In this document: positions 32,934 to 41,672 of the stretch, piece by piece
Layout of the letters: the number at the start of each line of letters is the position of its first letter
Position numbering within the stretch: position 1 is the first letter of the stretch
Assembly (NCBI RefSeq): GCF_001975785.1
Contig: NZ_MSFI01000012.1
Location: 62,001 to 126,000 of the forward strand
DNA length: 64,000 bases
Reading direction: 5' to 3'
From: Domibacillus epiphyticus
GTDB lineage: Bacteria; Bacillota; Bacilli; Bacillales; Domibacillaceae
The notes under the pieces: generated by a model
Seen by the model: only the letters and a program-made list of their open reading frames with translations
Database searches by the model: none
Told to the model about the DNA's origin: nothing
Position numbers and translations under genes: made by a program

Positions 32934-33449
32934 ATGAAATACGGTGTAGTTATTTTTCCATCAAAACCTTTGCAGGATAAAGTAAACGGTTACCGGAAGC
33001 GCTATGACCCGCATTATGCACTCGTTTCACCGCATATTACATTGAAAAGTCCGTTCGATGCAGGTGACGATGATGTGAAAATCATTGCTGAAAAACTGCG
33101 CAAGATTGCGGCGGTCCATCAGCCATTTTCGTATCACGTCAGTAAAGTGAAATCATTTGAACCAGTGAACAACGTCATTTATTTCAAAGTGGATCCGAAT
33201 GATACATTGACCTCTTTATATGAAATGATGCATAAAGACGACCTTCCCGGCGAAGAGCCTTATGCATTTGTCCCGCACATTACCATCGGCCAGGAGCTCT
33301 CTGACGATGAACATTCCGATGTATACGGTTCCTTAAAAATGGAGTCGATAGGACTAACGGAGATTGCGGACCGGTTTCATTTGCTGTATCAGCTGGAGAA
33401 CGGTTCCTGGACGGTTTATGAAACATTTTTACTTGGAAAGGATGCATAA
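32934..33449 (+). CDS. yjcG: YjcG, 2H phosphoesterase-like protein
   Basis: A 171-aa member of the 2'-5' RNA ligase/LigT-like superfamily. The two catalytic HxT motifs are SPHITLKSP and VPHITIGQE. The start is placed at ATG 32934, eight bases after GGGAGAG. It has the same neighbours as in B. subtilis. The physiological substrate is not known; tRNA or cyclic-phosphate chemistry is typical of the fold. Confidence 0.85.
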   Translation: MKYGVVIFPSKPLQDKVNGYRKRYDPHYALVSPHITLKSPFDAGDDDVKIIAEKLRKIAAVHQPFSYHVSKVKSFEPVNNVIYFKVDPNDTLTSLYEMMHKDDLPGEEPYAFVPHITIGQELSDDEHSDVYGSLKMESIGLTEIADRFHLLYQLENGSWTVYETFLLGKDA

Positions 33450-33454
33450 TAAAA

Positions 33455-33883
33455 TTGAAAGCAGTGTTAGCAACGGATGAAAAACAGCTGGAGGATGCAT
33501 TTACTGTTCGTACAGCTGTTTTTATCGAAGAGCAGAATGTCCCTCCCGAACTTGAACTGGATGAATTAGAGGATGAAGCCGTTCATTTCGTGCTGTATGA
33601 TGACAGCAATAACCCGTGCGGTGCCGGCCGTTTTCGCACCGTCGGGGAATACGGGAAAGTAGAACGGATTTGTGTGTTAAAAGAAGTGCGCGGCAAAGGT
33701 GCCGGAAACATTATCATGGAAGCGATTGAACAGCACGCAGCTGCCATAAGAGGACTAACTGCATTAAAACTGAACGCTCAAGTACAGGCAATCCCGTTTT
33801 ATGAAAAACGCGGATATACTGTCATCTCTGAAGAGTTTCTAGATGCCGGAATTGTACATAAAACGATGACAAAACCTTTGTAA
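33455..33883 (+). CDS. yjcF: YjcF, GNAT-family N-acetyltransferase
   Basis: A 142-aa GNAT protein. The acetyl-CoA loop is CVLKEVRGKGAGNIIMEA and a typical C-terminal motif IPFYEKRGYTVISEEFLDAG is present. It uses a TTG start six bases after the yjcG stop codon. The substrate is unknown. Confidence 0.82.
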   Translation: MKAVLATDEKQLEDAFTVRTAVFIEEQNVPPELELDELEDEAVHFVLYDDSNNPCGAGRFRTVGEYGKVERICVLKEVRGKGAGNIIMEAIEQHAAAIRGLTALKLNAQVQAIPFYEKRGYTVISEEFLDAGIVHKTMTKPL

Positions 33884-33888
33884 CAGTA

Positions 33889-33924
33889 AAAAAGCTTATC
33901 ACCGCAATGGAGATAAGCTTTTTT
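33889..33924 (+). terminator. terminator of yjcH-yjcG-yjcF
   Basis: AAAAAGCTTATC / GATAAGCTTTTTT hairpin directly after yjcF. It is nearly symmetrical and may also serve the convergent 84-aa gene. Confidence 0.8.
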
Positions 33925-33943
33925 ACTATCGGAAATTCGTTCA

Positions 33944-34198
33944 TTATCCAAGTTCGTCTATTTCAAACCCTTTTCCGCTAATTTGAGCAAGATGAACACG
34001 AAATGCTTCATGTTCATTTTCGCGTTTTTTACGGCGCTCTTCCGAACTCATTTCCGGCTCGGTGCGTTCCTGCAGCACTTTGTCGAACGTTACTTTTGAA
34101 GTTGAATCAACATTAGAATAGCCATCATCCGCTTCGTTAAACACGCGCTCTCTGTATCCTATGTATTGGTATTGGGGTATTGGCAGTATGTAGCTCAT
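33944..34198 (-). CDS. conserved Bacillaceae hypothetical protein (84 aa)
   Basis: It starts MSYILPIPQYQYIGYRERVF behind a strong AGGAGGAG site, followed by a very charged Glu/Arg-rich middle (SSEERRKKRENEHE). The position next to spoVIF suggests a spore-associated role. No domain is recognised. An upstream in-frame start at 34282 is unlikely. Confidence 0.6.
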   Translation of the reverse strand: MSYILPIPQYQYIGYRERVFNEADDGYSNVDSTSKVTFDKVLQERTEPEMSSEERRKKRENEHEAFRVHLAQISGKGFEIDELG

Positions 34199-34335
34199 TT
34201 TAACTCCTCCTCGTTTTAGTTTTTTAACATTCTTTATCCACTTTATGCGGGATGTAAACGTTTTATTCCAAATTTGATTCAATACTCCTGTTCGATTGAA
34301 AAAAGAGCGGCTTTTTAACCACTCTTTCCTTAGGA

Positions 34336-34584
34336 TTATTTGAGCATTTTCGTAATGGCATCAATATCGAGTTTGCGTCCATCTTTTATGATCGTCTTGA
34401 CGAGTTCGTCTTCTACCTGCTTCGGCACTCTTTTTCCTGCCAGTGCAGCAGTCTGTGCGATGACAGCGCGGACGGTCCGCTCATCGCGAAAATCCGCATA
34501 TTGAAGGGAATCGACAAGCGCAAATACATCGCTCATGCTCACACCGGTCTTCTTCTCAATCTTTCCAAAGAATTTGTTATCCAT
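34336..34584 (-). CDS. spoVIF: stage VI sporulation protein F
   Basis: An 82-aa protein beginning MDNKFFGKIEKKTGVSMSDV with ADFRDERTVRAVI, characteristic of SpoVIF (YjcC), a late mother-cell factor needed for coat assembly downstream of GerE. It sits next to a YjcZ peptide and close to cotZ/cotO, as in B. subtilis. Confidence 0.9.
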   Translation of the reverse strand: MDNKFFGKIEKKTGVSMSDVFALVDSLQYADFRDERTVRAVIAQTAALAGKRVPKQVEDELVKTIIKDGRKLDIDAITKMLK

Positions 34585-34611
34585 AGCTGTCCCTCCTTTT
34601 GCTGATCATGA

Positions 34612-34755
34612 TCAATAAAAGCTTGCGCCAACAATGATAAGCAAAATGAACAGAACAACGATGAGAACAAACGTACTCGACCCACCGTAACCGCCATAAC
34701 CGTGATGGCCGTGATGACGACCGCAAGAATAACCACCGTAATAGCCCATCTTCAT
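34612..34755 (-). CDS. YjcZ-family sporulation peptide
   Basis: A 47-aa peptide: a Gly/Tyr/His-rich N-terminus (GYYGGYSCGRHHGHHGYGG) followed by one transmembrane helix (STFVLIVVLFILLIIVGASF). This is the signature of the tiny transmembrane YjcZ family of spore-formers. The start follows AGAAAGGGGGAA. Confidence 0.82.
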   Translation of the reverse strand: MKMGYYGGYSCGRHHGHHGYGGYGGSSTFVLIVVLFILLIIVGASFY

Positions 34756-34817
34756 TTCCCCCTTTCTCTGCTTTCACTAGTATCATATGGAAAAACAGAA
34801 AAAAGGGATGGGCCCAC

Positions 34818-35174
34818 TCACCCTTTTGGCTTAAAAAAAAGTGCGCCGATAAATCCGAAGACGATCGCAGCGGATATCCCGGAACTTGTCACCTCAAACA
34901 TTCCTGTTAACACGCCGACGATCCCGTGTTTCTCTGCCTCCTGCATTGCTCCAGTCACGAGAGAATTGCCAAAGCTCGTAATCGGAATGGTAGCCCCTGC
35001 ACCGGCGAAATCAATTAGCGGTTCATATAAATCAAATCCGGCAAGTACTGCCCCTGCCGTCACCATGGCTGACAACGTATGTCCCGGTGTTAATTTGCCA
35101 ATATCCATCATCAGCTGGCCGATCACACATATAAGCCCTCCGATAACAAATGCCCAGAAAAACATTGCGATCAT
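34818..35174 (-). CDS. spoVAE: stage V sporulation protein AE
   Basis: A 118-aa membrane protein with several hydrophobic helices (FFWAFVIGGLICVIGQLMMD) and the SpoVAE/SpoVAEb hallmark FAGAGATIPITSFGNSLVTGA. SpoVA proteins form the inner-membrane channel for dipicolinic acid in spores. It lies 17 bases downstream of spoVAC; the spoVAD gene that normally separates them is absent. Confidence 0.9.
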   Translation of the reverse strand: MIAMFFWAFVIGGLICVIGQLMMDIGKLTPGHTLSAMVTAGAVLAGFDLYEPLIDFAGAGATIPITSFGNSLVTGAMQEAEKHGIVGVLTGMFEVTSSGISAAIVFGFIGALFFKPKG

Positions 35175-35191
35175 TCTTCTCTTCCTTTCCT

Positions 35192-35623
35192 TTAAAAAAC
35201 AGATTTAATAAGCGCCACAATAAAAGCTGAAAAAACTCCAAACAAAATGACCGATCCTGCGAGTTTAAACATATTTCCGCCCACACCCAGCACAAAGCCT
35301 TCTGTGCGGTGTTCAATCGCTGCAGATATAACGGCGTTGCCAAATCCAGTTACCGGTACGGCACTGCCTGCCCCGGCAAACTGACCGATCCTGTCATAGA
35401 TGCCGAATCCTGTTAGCAGCATAGACAAGAAAACCATGAACGCAACGGTTGGATTGCCGACCGTCTGCTCGGTAAAATTAAAAAAGAAAATAAAAAAATA
35501 CGAAACCGCCTGGCCGATCACACAAATGAGTCCGCCTGTCCAGAAAGCTCGGATGCAATTTTTTAACACCGGTCTTTTCGGTTCATATTTCGATGCGAGC
35601 TTTTTATACAGCCCCGGTTTCAT
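35192..35623 (-). CDS. spoVAC: stage V sporulation protein AC
   Basis: A 143-aa membrane protein homologous to SpoVAE, with KNCIRAFWTGGLICVIGQAV and FAGAGSAVPVTGFGNAVISAA. SpoVAC acts as a mechanosensitive channel component in dipicolinic acid release. It is immediately preceded by a YhcN/YlaJ lipoprotein gene, as in secondary spoVA operons of bacilli. Confidence 0.9.
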   Translation of the reverse strand: MKPGLYKKLASKYEPKRPVLKNCIRAFWTGGLICVIGQAVSYFFIFFFNFTEQTVGNPTVAFMVFLSMLLTGFGIYDRIGQFAGAGSAVPVTGFGNAVISAAIEHRTEGFVLGVGGNMFKLAGSVILFGVFSAFIVALIKSVF

Positions 35624-36064
35624 TTATGTCATCTCCCGTTTTAATTTAATAATTTCAGACAGACGCTTATCGGCTTGCTCTTCCGTCTTCAATCCGGCTG
35701 CCATGTCCTCTTTTAGCCTGACCGCTTCAAGGAAAATTTTATAATCGCTTGACACGACAACCTCCACATCTTTGCCTGCTATTTTTTCGATTCGTTTCGT
35801 AAGATCTTTTTCAATTTTTTTCATTTTAAAACGGTCGAGATGACGCACTTTATAGGCGACAAGAAGCTCTTTTTTCCCTTTGACAACAGCTGTATCGTAA
35901 ATAGACTCCACCGAATCTGCTTCTTTTTTGATTGTATCCGCCAGCCCATCCTGTTTGCCATCGAGCTGAACGGCATCCGGATCAGCTGTTTCTAATATGG
36001 CTGTCCCGTCATGTTCCGGTGCACATCCGGCCAGGAGCAAAATCACAAGTACCATTTTTTTCAT
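35624..36064 (-). CDS. YhcN/YlaJ-family sporulation lipoprotein
   Basis: A 146-aa lipoprotein with lipobox LLLAGC at the N-terminus. The conserved part covers AVVKGKKELLVAYKVRHLDR, MKKIEKDLTKRIEKIAGKD and VEVVVSSDYKIFLEAVRL. Such proteins reside in the spore membrane. The start is set at the ATG seven bases after GGAGG. It ends next to the spoVAC start and is probably the first gene of the spoVA operon. Confidence 0.85.
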   Translation of the reverse strand: MKKMVLVILLLAGCAPEHDGTAILETADPDAVQLDGKQDGLADTIKKEADSVESIYDTAVVKGKKELLVAYKVRHLDRFKMKKIEKDLTKRIEKIAGKDVEVVVSSDYKIFLEAVRLKEDMAAGLKTEEQADKRLSEIIKLKREMT

Positions 36065-36196
36065 CCTCTGCACCTCCGTTTTTGATCAGTATGTCCCCAT
36101 AGACAAAAAAAATTCTGCACATCGCGGCAATAGTCCATGCCCACAACGAACAGAATTCATACAGTATTAGTGTACCAATATTTAAAGGAGGAGTGC

Positions 36197-36727
36197 ATGA
36201 TGGGATGCAAAAAGCATCGTGACGATGATGACCGGCGTGATTTTACCGAAAGCTGTGTTTGCGAGGTAGTGCGCACGATTCGAGACATTCAGGAAGCCAA
36301 AGAAGATGATGACTGCAGAGACTGCAAAGACTGCTTTGCTGAGCCGCTTGGAGACTTGGACGGACCACGGCGCCGTAATGCGGACACACGTGTTTTTACT
36401 CTCACCACTGAAAATGGAACCCCGTTTTTCGCTTTCTTTGATCCAGATGAACATGATGATGATGATGACCGTTGTGACAAAGGGTGCGTATCCATCTTTT
36501 TCCGCGTAGAAGATATATTTGACGACTGCTGTGCCCGCCTGCGTGTATTAAAGCCTATGGATGATGATTGTAACCCAGTGAAACTTGCAAATGACAATGG
36601 AATCAGCCTCAATAAGGTATGCAAAGTAAAAAAATTCAAAAAAACCCGCAGCTGTATAACGGTTGATTTAGAGGAATTCATTGCGATCCAGTGTATTAAG
36701 GATGTTGACTTAAACATCTGCCGATAA
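36197..36727 (+). CDS. cotZ: spore coat protein CotZ/CotY
   Basis: A 176-aa Cys- and Asp-rich coat protein of the CotY/CotZ crust family: ESCVCEVVRTIRDIQEAKED near the start, CRDCKDCF, and a C-terminal domain SCITVDLEEFIAIQCIKDV. The cysteines cross-link in the outermost crust. It has a strong AAAGGAGGAG site. It is convergent with cotO; CotY cannot be excluded. Confidence 0.85.
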   Translation: MMGCKKHRDDDDRRDFTESCVCEVVRTIRDIQEAKEDDDCRDCKDCFAEPLGDLDGPRRRNADTRVFTLTTENGTPFFAFFDPDEHDDDDDRCDKGCVSIFFRVEDIFDDCCARLRVLKPMDDDCNPVKLANDNGISLNKVCKVKKFKKTRSCITVDLEEFIAIQCIKDVDLNICR

Positions 36728-36732
36728 CCTTA

Positions 36733-36756
36733 CCCCGCCGGGTTGGCGGGTTTTTT
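36733..36756 (+). terminator. terminator of cotZ
   Basis: CCCGCC / GGCGGG stem followed by TTTTTTC, shortly after the cotZ stop; it lies at the 3' end of the convergent cotO. Confidence 0.8.
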
Positions 36757-37130
36757 CATGTACCTGCAATGTGAATATACACCATATCCGCAATGGGAAC
36801 ACGGACCGTTTTCTCTCCAGATTCATCAAGCACCCATACATTTTCTCCATCAAACCGTTCGATGATGCCGTGCACAGAGCCATCTTTCCATTCAAAACGG
36901 CACGGTACCGGAATACGGCGCTGCGCTAAGTAAACGACTTTTTCATTTACATTCATTTCCCGAAACGGCTTTAATTTAACGGATTCAAGCGGCTTCTTTT
37001 TTTCCTTCTCGTCCATTGCTTCTTTGATGATTACTTCTGATTCCGCCTTCACCACTTTCTGCATGACTGGATGAACACGTTTAAGTTCCGGCTGGCCGAT
37101 ATATAAGAGCGGTCTTTCTTCTTTTTTCAC
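36756..37130 (-). CDS. cotO: spore coat protein CotO
   Basis: A 124-aa protein with a basic N-terminal half (ERPLLYIGQPELKRVHPVMQ), a Lys/Glu linker, and a C-terminal domain (VVYLAQRRIPVPCRFEWKDG ... VRVPIADMVYIHIAG). This is CotO (YjbX), needed for outer-coat assembly. The start is the GTG behind GGAGGTGC. It lies between fabI and cotZ as in B. subtilis. Confidence 0.85.
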   Translation of the reverse strand: MKKEERPLLYIGQPELKRVHPVMQKVVKAESEVIIKEAMDEKEKKKPLESVKLKPFREMNVNEKVVYLAQRRIPVPCRFEWKDGSVHGIIERFDGENVWVLDESGEKTVRVPIADMVYIHIAGT

Positions 37131-37164
37131 TCCTTTAGCACCTCCGCTTTTTGTCCAGTATATG

Positions 37165-37196
37165 CAAAAAACCGCCCAATATGGACGGTTTTTTAA
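37165..37196 (-). terminator. terminator of fabI
   Basis: AAAACCG.CC / GG.CGGTTTTTT hairpin directly downstream of the fabI stop codon; symmetrical enough to work both ways. Confidence 0.8.
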
Positions 37197-37200
37197 AACT

Positions 37201-37980
37201 TTAATTTCCTGTAATGTGATAGCCTGAGTCAACGTGAACATTTTCACCGGTAATTCCGCGCGACATGTCGCTGAACAAGAAGACTGCTGTATCGCCCACT
37301 TCTTCCTGTGTTGTTGTGCGGCGAAGCGGTGCACGTTCTTCAATTTGAGTCAGCATGTCATTAAAGTCACTGATTCCTTTTGCAGCGAGTGTACGAATCG
37401 GGCCAGCCGAAATCGAATTAACGCGGATGCCATGTTTGCCAAGGTCCGCAGCCAAATAACGAACACTTGCATCAAGCGACGCTTTTGCCACACCCATGAC
37501 GTTGTAATTTGTAATCACACGCTCTCCGCCAAGGTATGTAAGGGTCACGATGCTGCCGCCTTCTGTCATTAAAGGCTTCGCGTGTTTTGCAACAGCTGTC
37601 AATGAGTATGCGCTAATGTTATGGGCGAGGATAAATCCTTCGCGTGATGTATCCACGAAATCACCATCGAGGTCTTCTTTGTTCGCAAATGCGATACAAT
37701 GAGCGAGACCATGAATCACACCGACTTTTTCTTTAATTTGCGCAAAGCTCACTTCAATCGCTGCGTCATCTGTAACGTCGCATGATAAAATGAACGGATC
37801 GTTTTGGTTTTCCAGTGTTGCGGCAAGATCACGCACATTTTTCTCCAGACGCTCTCCCGCGTATGTAAACACGAGACGAGCACCTGCTGCATCAAGTGAA
37901 CGGGCAATTCCCCAGGCGATGCTTCGCTTATTCGCGACACCCATCACCACAAACGTTTTTCCTTCAAGTGAAAATGACAT
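37201..37980 (-). CDS. fabI: enoyl-[acyl-carrier-protein] reductase FabI
   Basis: A 259-aa short-chain dehydrogenase-type enoyl reductase completing fatty-acid elongation cycles. Nucleotide-binding VMGVANKRSIAWGIA, the catalytic Tyr-x6-Lys (YNVMGVAK) and SAGPIRTLAAKGI are all present. A FapR operator overlaps its promoter region, so it should be repressed unless malonyl-CoA is plentiful. Confidence 0.95.
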   Translation of the reverse strand: MSFSLEGKTFVVMGVANKRSIAWGIARSLDAAGARLVFTYAGERLEKNVRDLAATLENQNDPFILSCDVTDDAAIEVSFAQIKEKVGVIHGLAHCIAFANKEDLDGDFVDTSREGFILAHNISAYSLTAVAKHAKPLMTEGGSIVTLTYLGGERVITNYNVMGVAKASLDASVRYLAADLGKHGIRVNSISAGPIRTLAAKGISDFNDMLTQIEERAPLRRTTTQEEVGDTAVFLFSDMSRGITGENVHVDSGYHITGN

Positions 37981-38008
37981 ATCTCCGTTCCTCCTGTTAA
38001 CACAAGTT

Positions 38009-38027
38009 ATTAGTACCTAGTATTAAT
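38009..38027. promoter_or_regulatory. FapR operator upstream of fabI
   Basis: ATTAGTACCTAGTATTAAT matches the FapR consensus (ATTAGTACC-N-N-GTACTAAT type) in a near-perfect palindrome, 29 bases upstream of the fabI start codon. Confidence 0.85.
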
Positions 38028-38062
38028 ATTAACAGTAACTCTTTCAAATGAAAAGGAAAAAA

Positions 38063-39901
38063 TCACCGTAAATCCTGTTTCAATTCTTCCACATACTCCT
38101 TTGATCCTGTCACAATAAGCCGGTCGCCTATTTTCAGCTCTGTATCTCCATGCGGGACAATCAAATCAACCCCGCGCACAATCCGAACGAAGATCACGTC
38201 TCCAGTAAACGGGAAATCACTAAGGCGCATTCCAGCAAATGCACGGTTGCCAAGCTTAATTTCATGCAGCGCCACGTCAGAATTCGTGACAAAATCCGGC
38301 ACAGACGGCGATTCAATCATTGCTCGAAGCAAGGATTTTGCTGACAAAATGGATGAAAACACTTCGATTCCTTCTTCCTCAAGCTGGCGCGAGGACTCCT
38401 CCCGCTCCGCATGGGCAATGACCCGTTCCACGCCGGCCTTCTTCGCTGCGATTGCGATTTGGACATTTAATTCTTCATTTTCTGTCATGAGAAGAAGAAT
38501 ATCTTTTTCAAACAATCCGGCTGATTTAATTGAATCAACAGCTAGATCATCAATATACACAATCTCAAACAGTGACGGAGAAGCCGGTTCATTGTCTGCT
38601 CCCTGATAGACAGACACGTTAAATTGATCGGATGATAGCTCTCTAGAAACAGGCAGTGAATACTGCGTTGCTCCGACAAACGCGACGTTGCTTTTTTTCT
38701 CTGTTTTCATTAATTCAAATGGAAACATTTTTTTAAAAATAACCGGTGTGATAATACACGCAATCACAGCGACAAGAATAAACGTTCCGCTCAACTCCGT
38801 TGTAATCACACCGAGTTCTTCCGCAATTTTAGCGGCTGCGATAACAAGTGAGAGTGTGGATGTTAATAAAAACGAAGATGCAATCACCGATTTCATATCA
38901 TAAAATCGGCGCAAGTACAGCATTGGCACTACTTTTGAAATAAACAAAGCCAAAAGCAGCAGCGGAATGAGAAGCAACAGCTGTGGATCTCCGAAGAGCG
39001 TCCATATATTTAACTCCACACCAACCATTACAAAGAATATCGGGATGAGAAAACCGTATCCAAAGGAATCGAGCTGGCGGATCAGTTCGTGGTTTGGCGC
39101 TAAAAGCGACACGAGCACCCCTGCTAGAAATGCACCTAAAATATTTTCTGCCCCAACGTATTCTGAAAGCGCCACAAGGACAATCATAAGGGTAAATACC
39201 GCACGGGTGCCAATTTGAACGGTACCGGTTGATAACGCAGTAAAAAGCGGCTTATGTTTAACCCTTTTCGCAACCGCATAAAAGAGAAGACCAGTTGCAA
39301 ATAGAATAAGGAGCAGCCACATATTTCCGCCTGATTCGCTGTTAATCGATACGTACACAGCAAGCAAAATCATCGTGACGAGATCCGCAATGACAGCGAC
39401 AAGCAAAATAATCTGTCCAATGACCGTTTTCATCAATCCCGCTTCTTTCAGCGTCGGCACGACAACCCCAAGGGAAATCGTCGAAATAATGAGCGTCATT
39501 AAAAAGGCATCATCAATGAGCCCCATCGCTTCGAAACCGAATGCAAGCCCGTATGATACAATAAAAATACCAATAAATACAATACTAGCCGCTGAAAAAG
39601 GATTCGGCACATTTTTTGTTTTTTTAGGAGCTGCTTTCGGTTTTTTCTGGCTGGAGAACATAGTAAAGTCGATTTCAAGACCGCTTAAAAACATGAGAAA
39701 TAAGAAGCCAAGCGTTGACAATGTACCGAGCCATACATCATCCTGAACAATTTGAAAGCCACTCTGGCCTAAAATAAGCCCGACGATAATTTCCGCTACT
39801 ACAACCGGTATAAATGATATCCTGAAACGGTGAAGCAAAATAGGCGTTAAAAAAGCGGCTACCACTACAATAACCAGTGATGAAAGAGACGCGTGTTCCA
39901 T
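38063..39901 (-). CDS. KhtU-like K+/H+ antiporter with fused RCK domains
   Basis: A 612-aa CPA2-family cation:proton antiporter. The membrane part (about residues 1-400, some 12 helices) is followed by an RCK_N-like region (VAFVGATQYSLPVSREL) and a C-terminal TrkA_C/RCK_C domain (VPHGDTELKIGDRLIVTG). It occupies the place of khtSTU (yjbOPQ region) between fabI and prpE, but B. subtilis KhtU is about 200 residues shorter and uses a separate RCK_C subunit, KhtT. Expected to export K+ in alkaline or high-K+ conditions. Confidence 0.85.
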   Translation of the reverse strand: MEHASLSSLVIVVVAAFLTPILLHRFRISFIPVVVAEIIVGLILGQSGFQIVQDDVWLGTLSTLGFLFLMFLSGLEIDFTMFSSQKKPKAAPKKTKNVPNPFSAASIVFIGIFIVSYGLAFGFEAMGLIDDAFLMTLIISTISLGVVVPTLKEAGLMKTVIGQIILLVAVIADLVTMILLAVYVSINSESGGNMWLLLILFATGLLFYAVAKRVKHKPLFTALSTGTVQIGTRAVFTLMIVLVALSEYVGAENILGAFLAGVLVSLLAPNHELIRQLDSFGYGFLIPIFFVMVGVELNIWTLFGDPQLLLLIPLLLLALFISKVVPMLYLRRFYDMKSVIASSFLLTSTLSLVIAAAKIAEELGVITTELSGTFILVAVIACIITPVIFKKMFPFELMKTEKKSNVAFVGATQYSLPVSRELSSDQFNVSVYQGADNEPASPSLFEIVYIDDLAVDSIKSAGLFEKDILLLMTENEELNVQIAIAAKKAGVERVIAHAEREESSRQLEEEGIEVFSSILSAKSLLRAMIESPSVPDFVTNSDVALHEIKLGNRAFAGMRLSDFPFTGDVIFVRIVRGVDLIVPHGDTELKIGDRLIVTGSKEYVEELKQDLR

Positions 39902-40005
39902 TTAGGCACCTCTTTTCCTTTATATGCACATTATCGTAGCAAATTTTTTGTCTTCTGTCTTATTTGAATCTTTATAATAATGTAAATTTTTAAGGAGGTT
40001 TTTTT

Positions 40006-40743
40006 ATGAAGCTGGATATTATCGGTGATATTCATGGCTGTTTAGAAGAATTTCGCAACTTAACAATGGAGCTTGGCTATAAATGGGACGCCGATATTCC
40101 TGTTCATCCCGGCGGTCGGACTCTTGCTTTTGTTGGTGATCTGACTGATAGAGGTCCCGATTCCGTGGGGGTTCTAGATGTTGTATGCCGCCTGTTTGAA
40201 GAACAGTCAGCGTTATACGCGCCTGGAAATCACTGCAATAAACTATATCGTTATTTTTCAGGAAACAACGTTCAAAAAACACACGGGCTAGAAACAACCG
40301 CTGCAGAGCTTGATTCTCTGCCGAAAGAGCAATATCGTTCCATTCGCAGCCGCTATTTATCGATGTACGAGCAATCCCCTCTTTATCATATGGTGGACGG
40401 CCGAGCGCTTATCATCGCTCACGCGGGCATCCGCGCTGATTACATCGGAAGGAACAATTCACGGGTAAAAACGTTTGTCCTGTACGGGGACATTACCGGA
40501 GAAAAACACGAAGACGGTTCACCTGTACGGCGTGACTGGGCCAAAAAATATAGTGGTGAATCGTTTATCGTCTACGGACATACCCCCGTAAGAGAACCGC
40601 GGGAAGTGAATAACACGGTTAATATTGACACCGGATGTGTATTTGGCGGGAAATTAACAGCATTTCGCTGGCCCGAACGTGAAATTGTTTTTGTCCCTTC
40701 AACACAATCGCTCGTTCCTGAAAAATTTCGTGATTTTGACTAA
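40006..40743 (+). CDS. prpE: bis(5'-nucleosyl)-tetraphosphatase PrpE
   Basis: A 245-aa metallophosphatase with the PPP-family motifs [20 protein letters not shown] and APGNHCNK, then IIAHAGIR and VYGHTPV. It hydrolyses Ap4A symmetrically. The start follows AAGGAGG. The gene order khtU/prpE/rluD-like/nadK matches B. subtilis. Confidence 0.9.
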   Translation: MKLDIIGDIHGCLEEFRNLTMELGYKWDADIPVHPGGRTLAFVGDLTDRGPDSVGVLDVVCRLFEEQSALYAPGNHCNKLYRYFSGNNVQKTHGLETTAAELDSLPKEQYRSIRSRYLSMYEQSPLYHMVDGRALIIAHAGIRADYIGRNNSRVKTFVLYGDITGEKHEDGSPVRRDWAKKYSGESFIVYGHTPVREPREVNNTVNIDTGCVFGGKLTAFRWPEREIVFVPSTQSLVPEKFRDFD

Positions 40744-40751
40744 GCAGACGA

Positions 40752-40790
40752 GAAAAAAGCCATGCTTCCATTAGCGGAGCACGGCTTTAT
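40752..40790. terminator. bidirectional terminator between prpE and the rluD-like gene
   Basis: AAAGCC.TGCT / AGCA.GGCTTT hairpin between the two convergent genes, with A- and T-rich flanks. Confidence 0.7.
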
Positions 40791-41671
40791 TCATTCAATA
40801 TAAGTTTCATATCATCCGGCATGGGCATGGTGATATCAATTGTTTCACCAATTAATGGGTGTACAAATGACAGAGATCCACAGTGAAGTGCCTGGCGCTG
40901 AATCCATTCAAGACTTCCCCCGTACATGTCGTCTCCTGCAAGCGGATGGCCGATGTGCGACATATGGACACGAATCTGGTGTGTCCGTCCGGTTTCCGGC
41001 TTCACTTCGACATGAGCAAAATGGGCATATTGTGAGAGAACGCGGTATCCTGTTCGGGCATACTGACCATCCGGCCGGACGATCCGTTCAATGATGCTAT
41101 CATCGCAACGGCCAATGGGCGCATCAATCAGGCCGGATTGTGTTGAAAATATACCTTCTGCCAGCGCCTCATACCGCCTGCTAACCAGTTTCCTTTTTTG
41201 CATATTCGACAATAAATGATGCACATGCCTGTTTTTCGCCGCCAGCACAATGCCTGATGTATCGCGGTCAAGCCGTGTCACAATATGAGCAGTCGCAGCG
41301 ATCCCCCGCTCATCGTATAAGCCAAGCAAGCCGGCAGCAAGCGAACCCGCCGGGTGTTCGCGGGATGGTATGGTATTCATCCCGGCAGGCTTCCCGATAG
41401 CGATTAACACCTCATCTTCAAATAAAACATCTAGCTTGATTTTCTCCGCTTCCATCCCGTCTGAAGGCACTTCCTGAGGAAAAACAACCCGTACCACATC
41501 GCCAGCTCTTAATATGTGCCGGACATTTACTTCTTTCCCGTTTACCGAAATAAAACCGCCCGTAAATTTAATATCCGTAAGCGCCCGTTTTGAAATGTCT
41601 TTTTCCTGCAAAAATGTTCTTAGCAGAATCCCGTCTTCTCCTGCTGTCCAGTTCAATTCAAAAGGTTTCAT
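40787..41671 (-). CDS. RluD/YjbO-like pseudouridine synthase
   Basis: A 294-aa RluA-family pseudouridine synthase. An S4-like N-terminal region (ALTDIKFTGGFISVNGKEV) precedes the catalytic motif HIVTRLDRDTSGIVLAAK and the motif GRTHQIRVHMSHIGHPLAGD. The start is set at MKPFELNW, two bases from the nadK stop. The rRNA or tRNA target is not determined. Confidence 0.88.
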   Translation of the reverse strand: MKPFELNWTAGEDGILLRTFLQEKDISKRALTDIKFTGGFISVNGKEVNVRHILRAGDVVRVVFPQEVPSDGMEAEKIKLDVLFEDEVLIAIGKPAGMNTIPSREHPAGSLAAGLLGLYDERGIAATAHIVTRLDRDTSGIVLAAKNRHVHHLLSNMQKRKLVSRRYEALAEGIFSTQSGLIDAPIGRCDDSIIERIVRPDGQYARTGYRVLSQYAHFAHVEVKPETGRTHQIRVHMSHIGHPLAGDDMYGGSLEWIQRQALHCGSLSFVHPLIGETIDITMPMPDDMKLILNE

Positions 41672-41672
41672 G

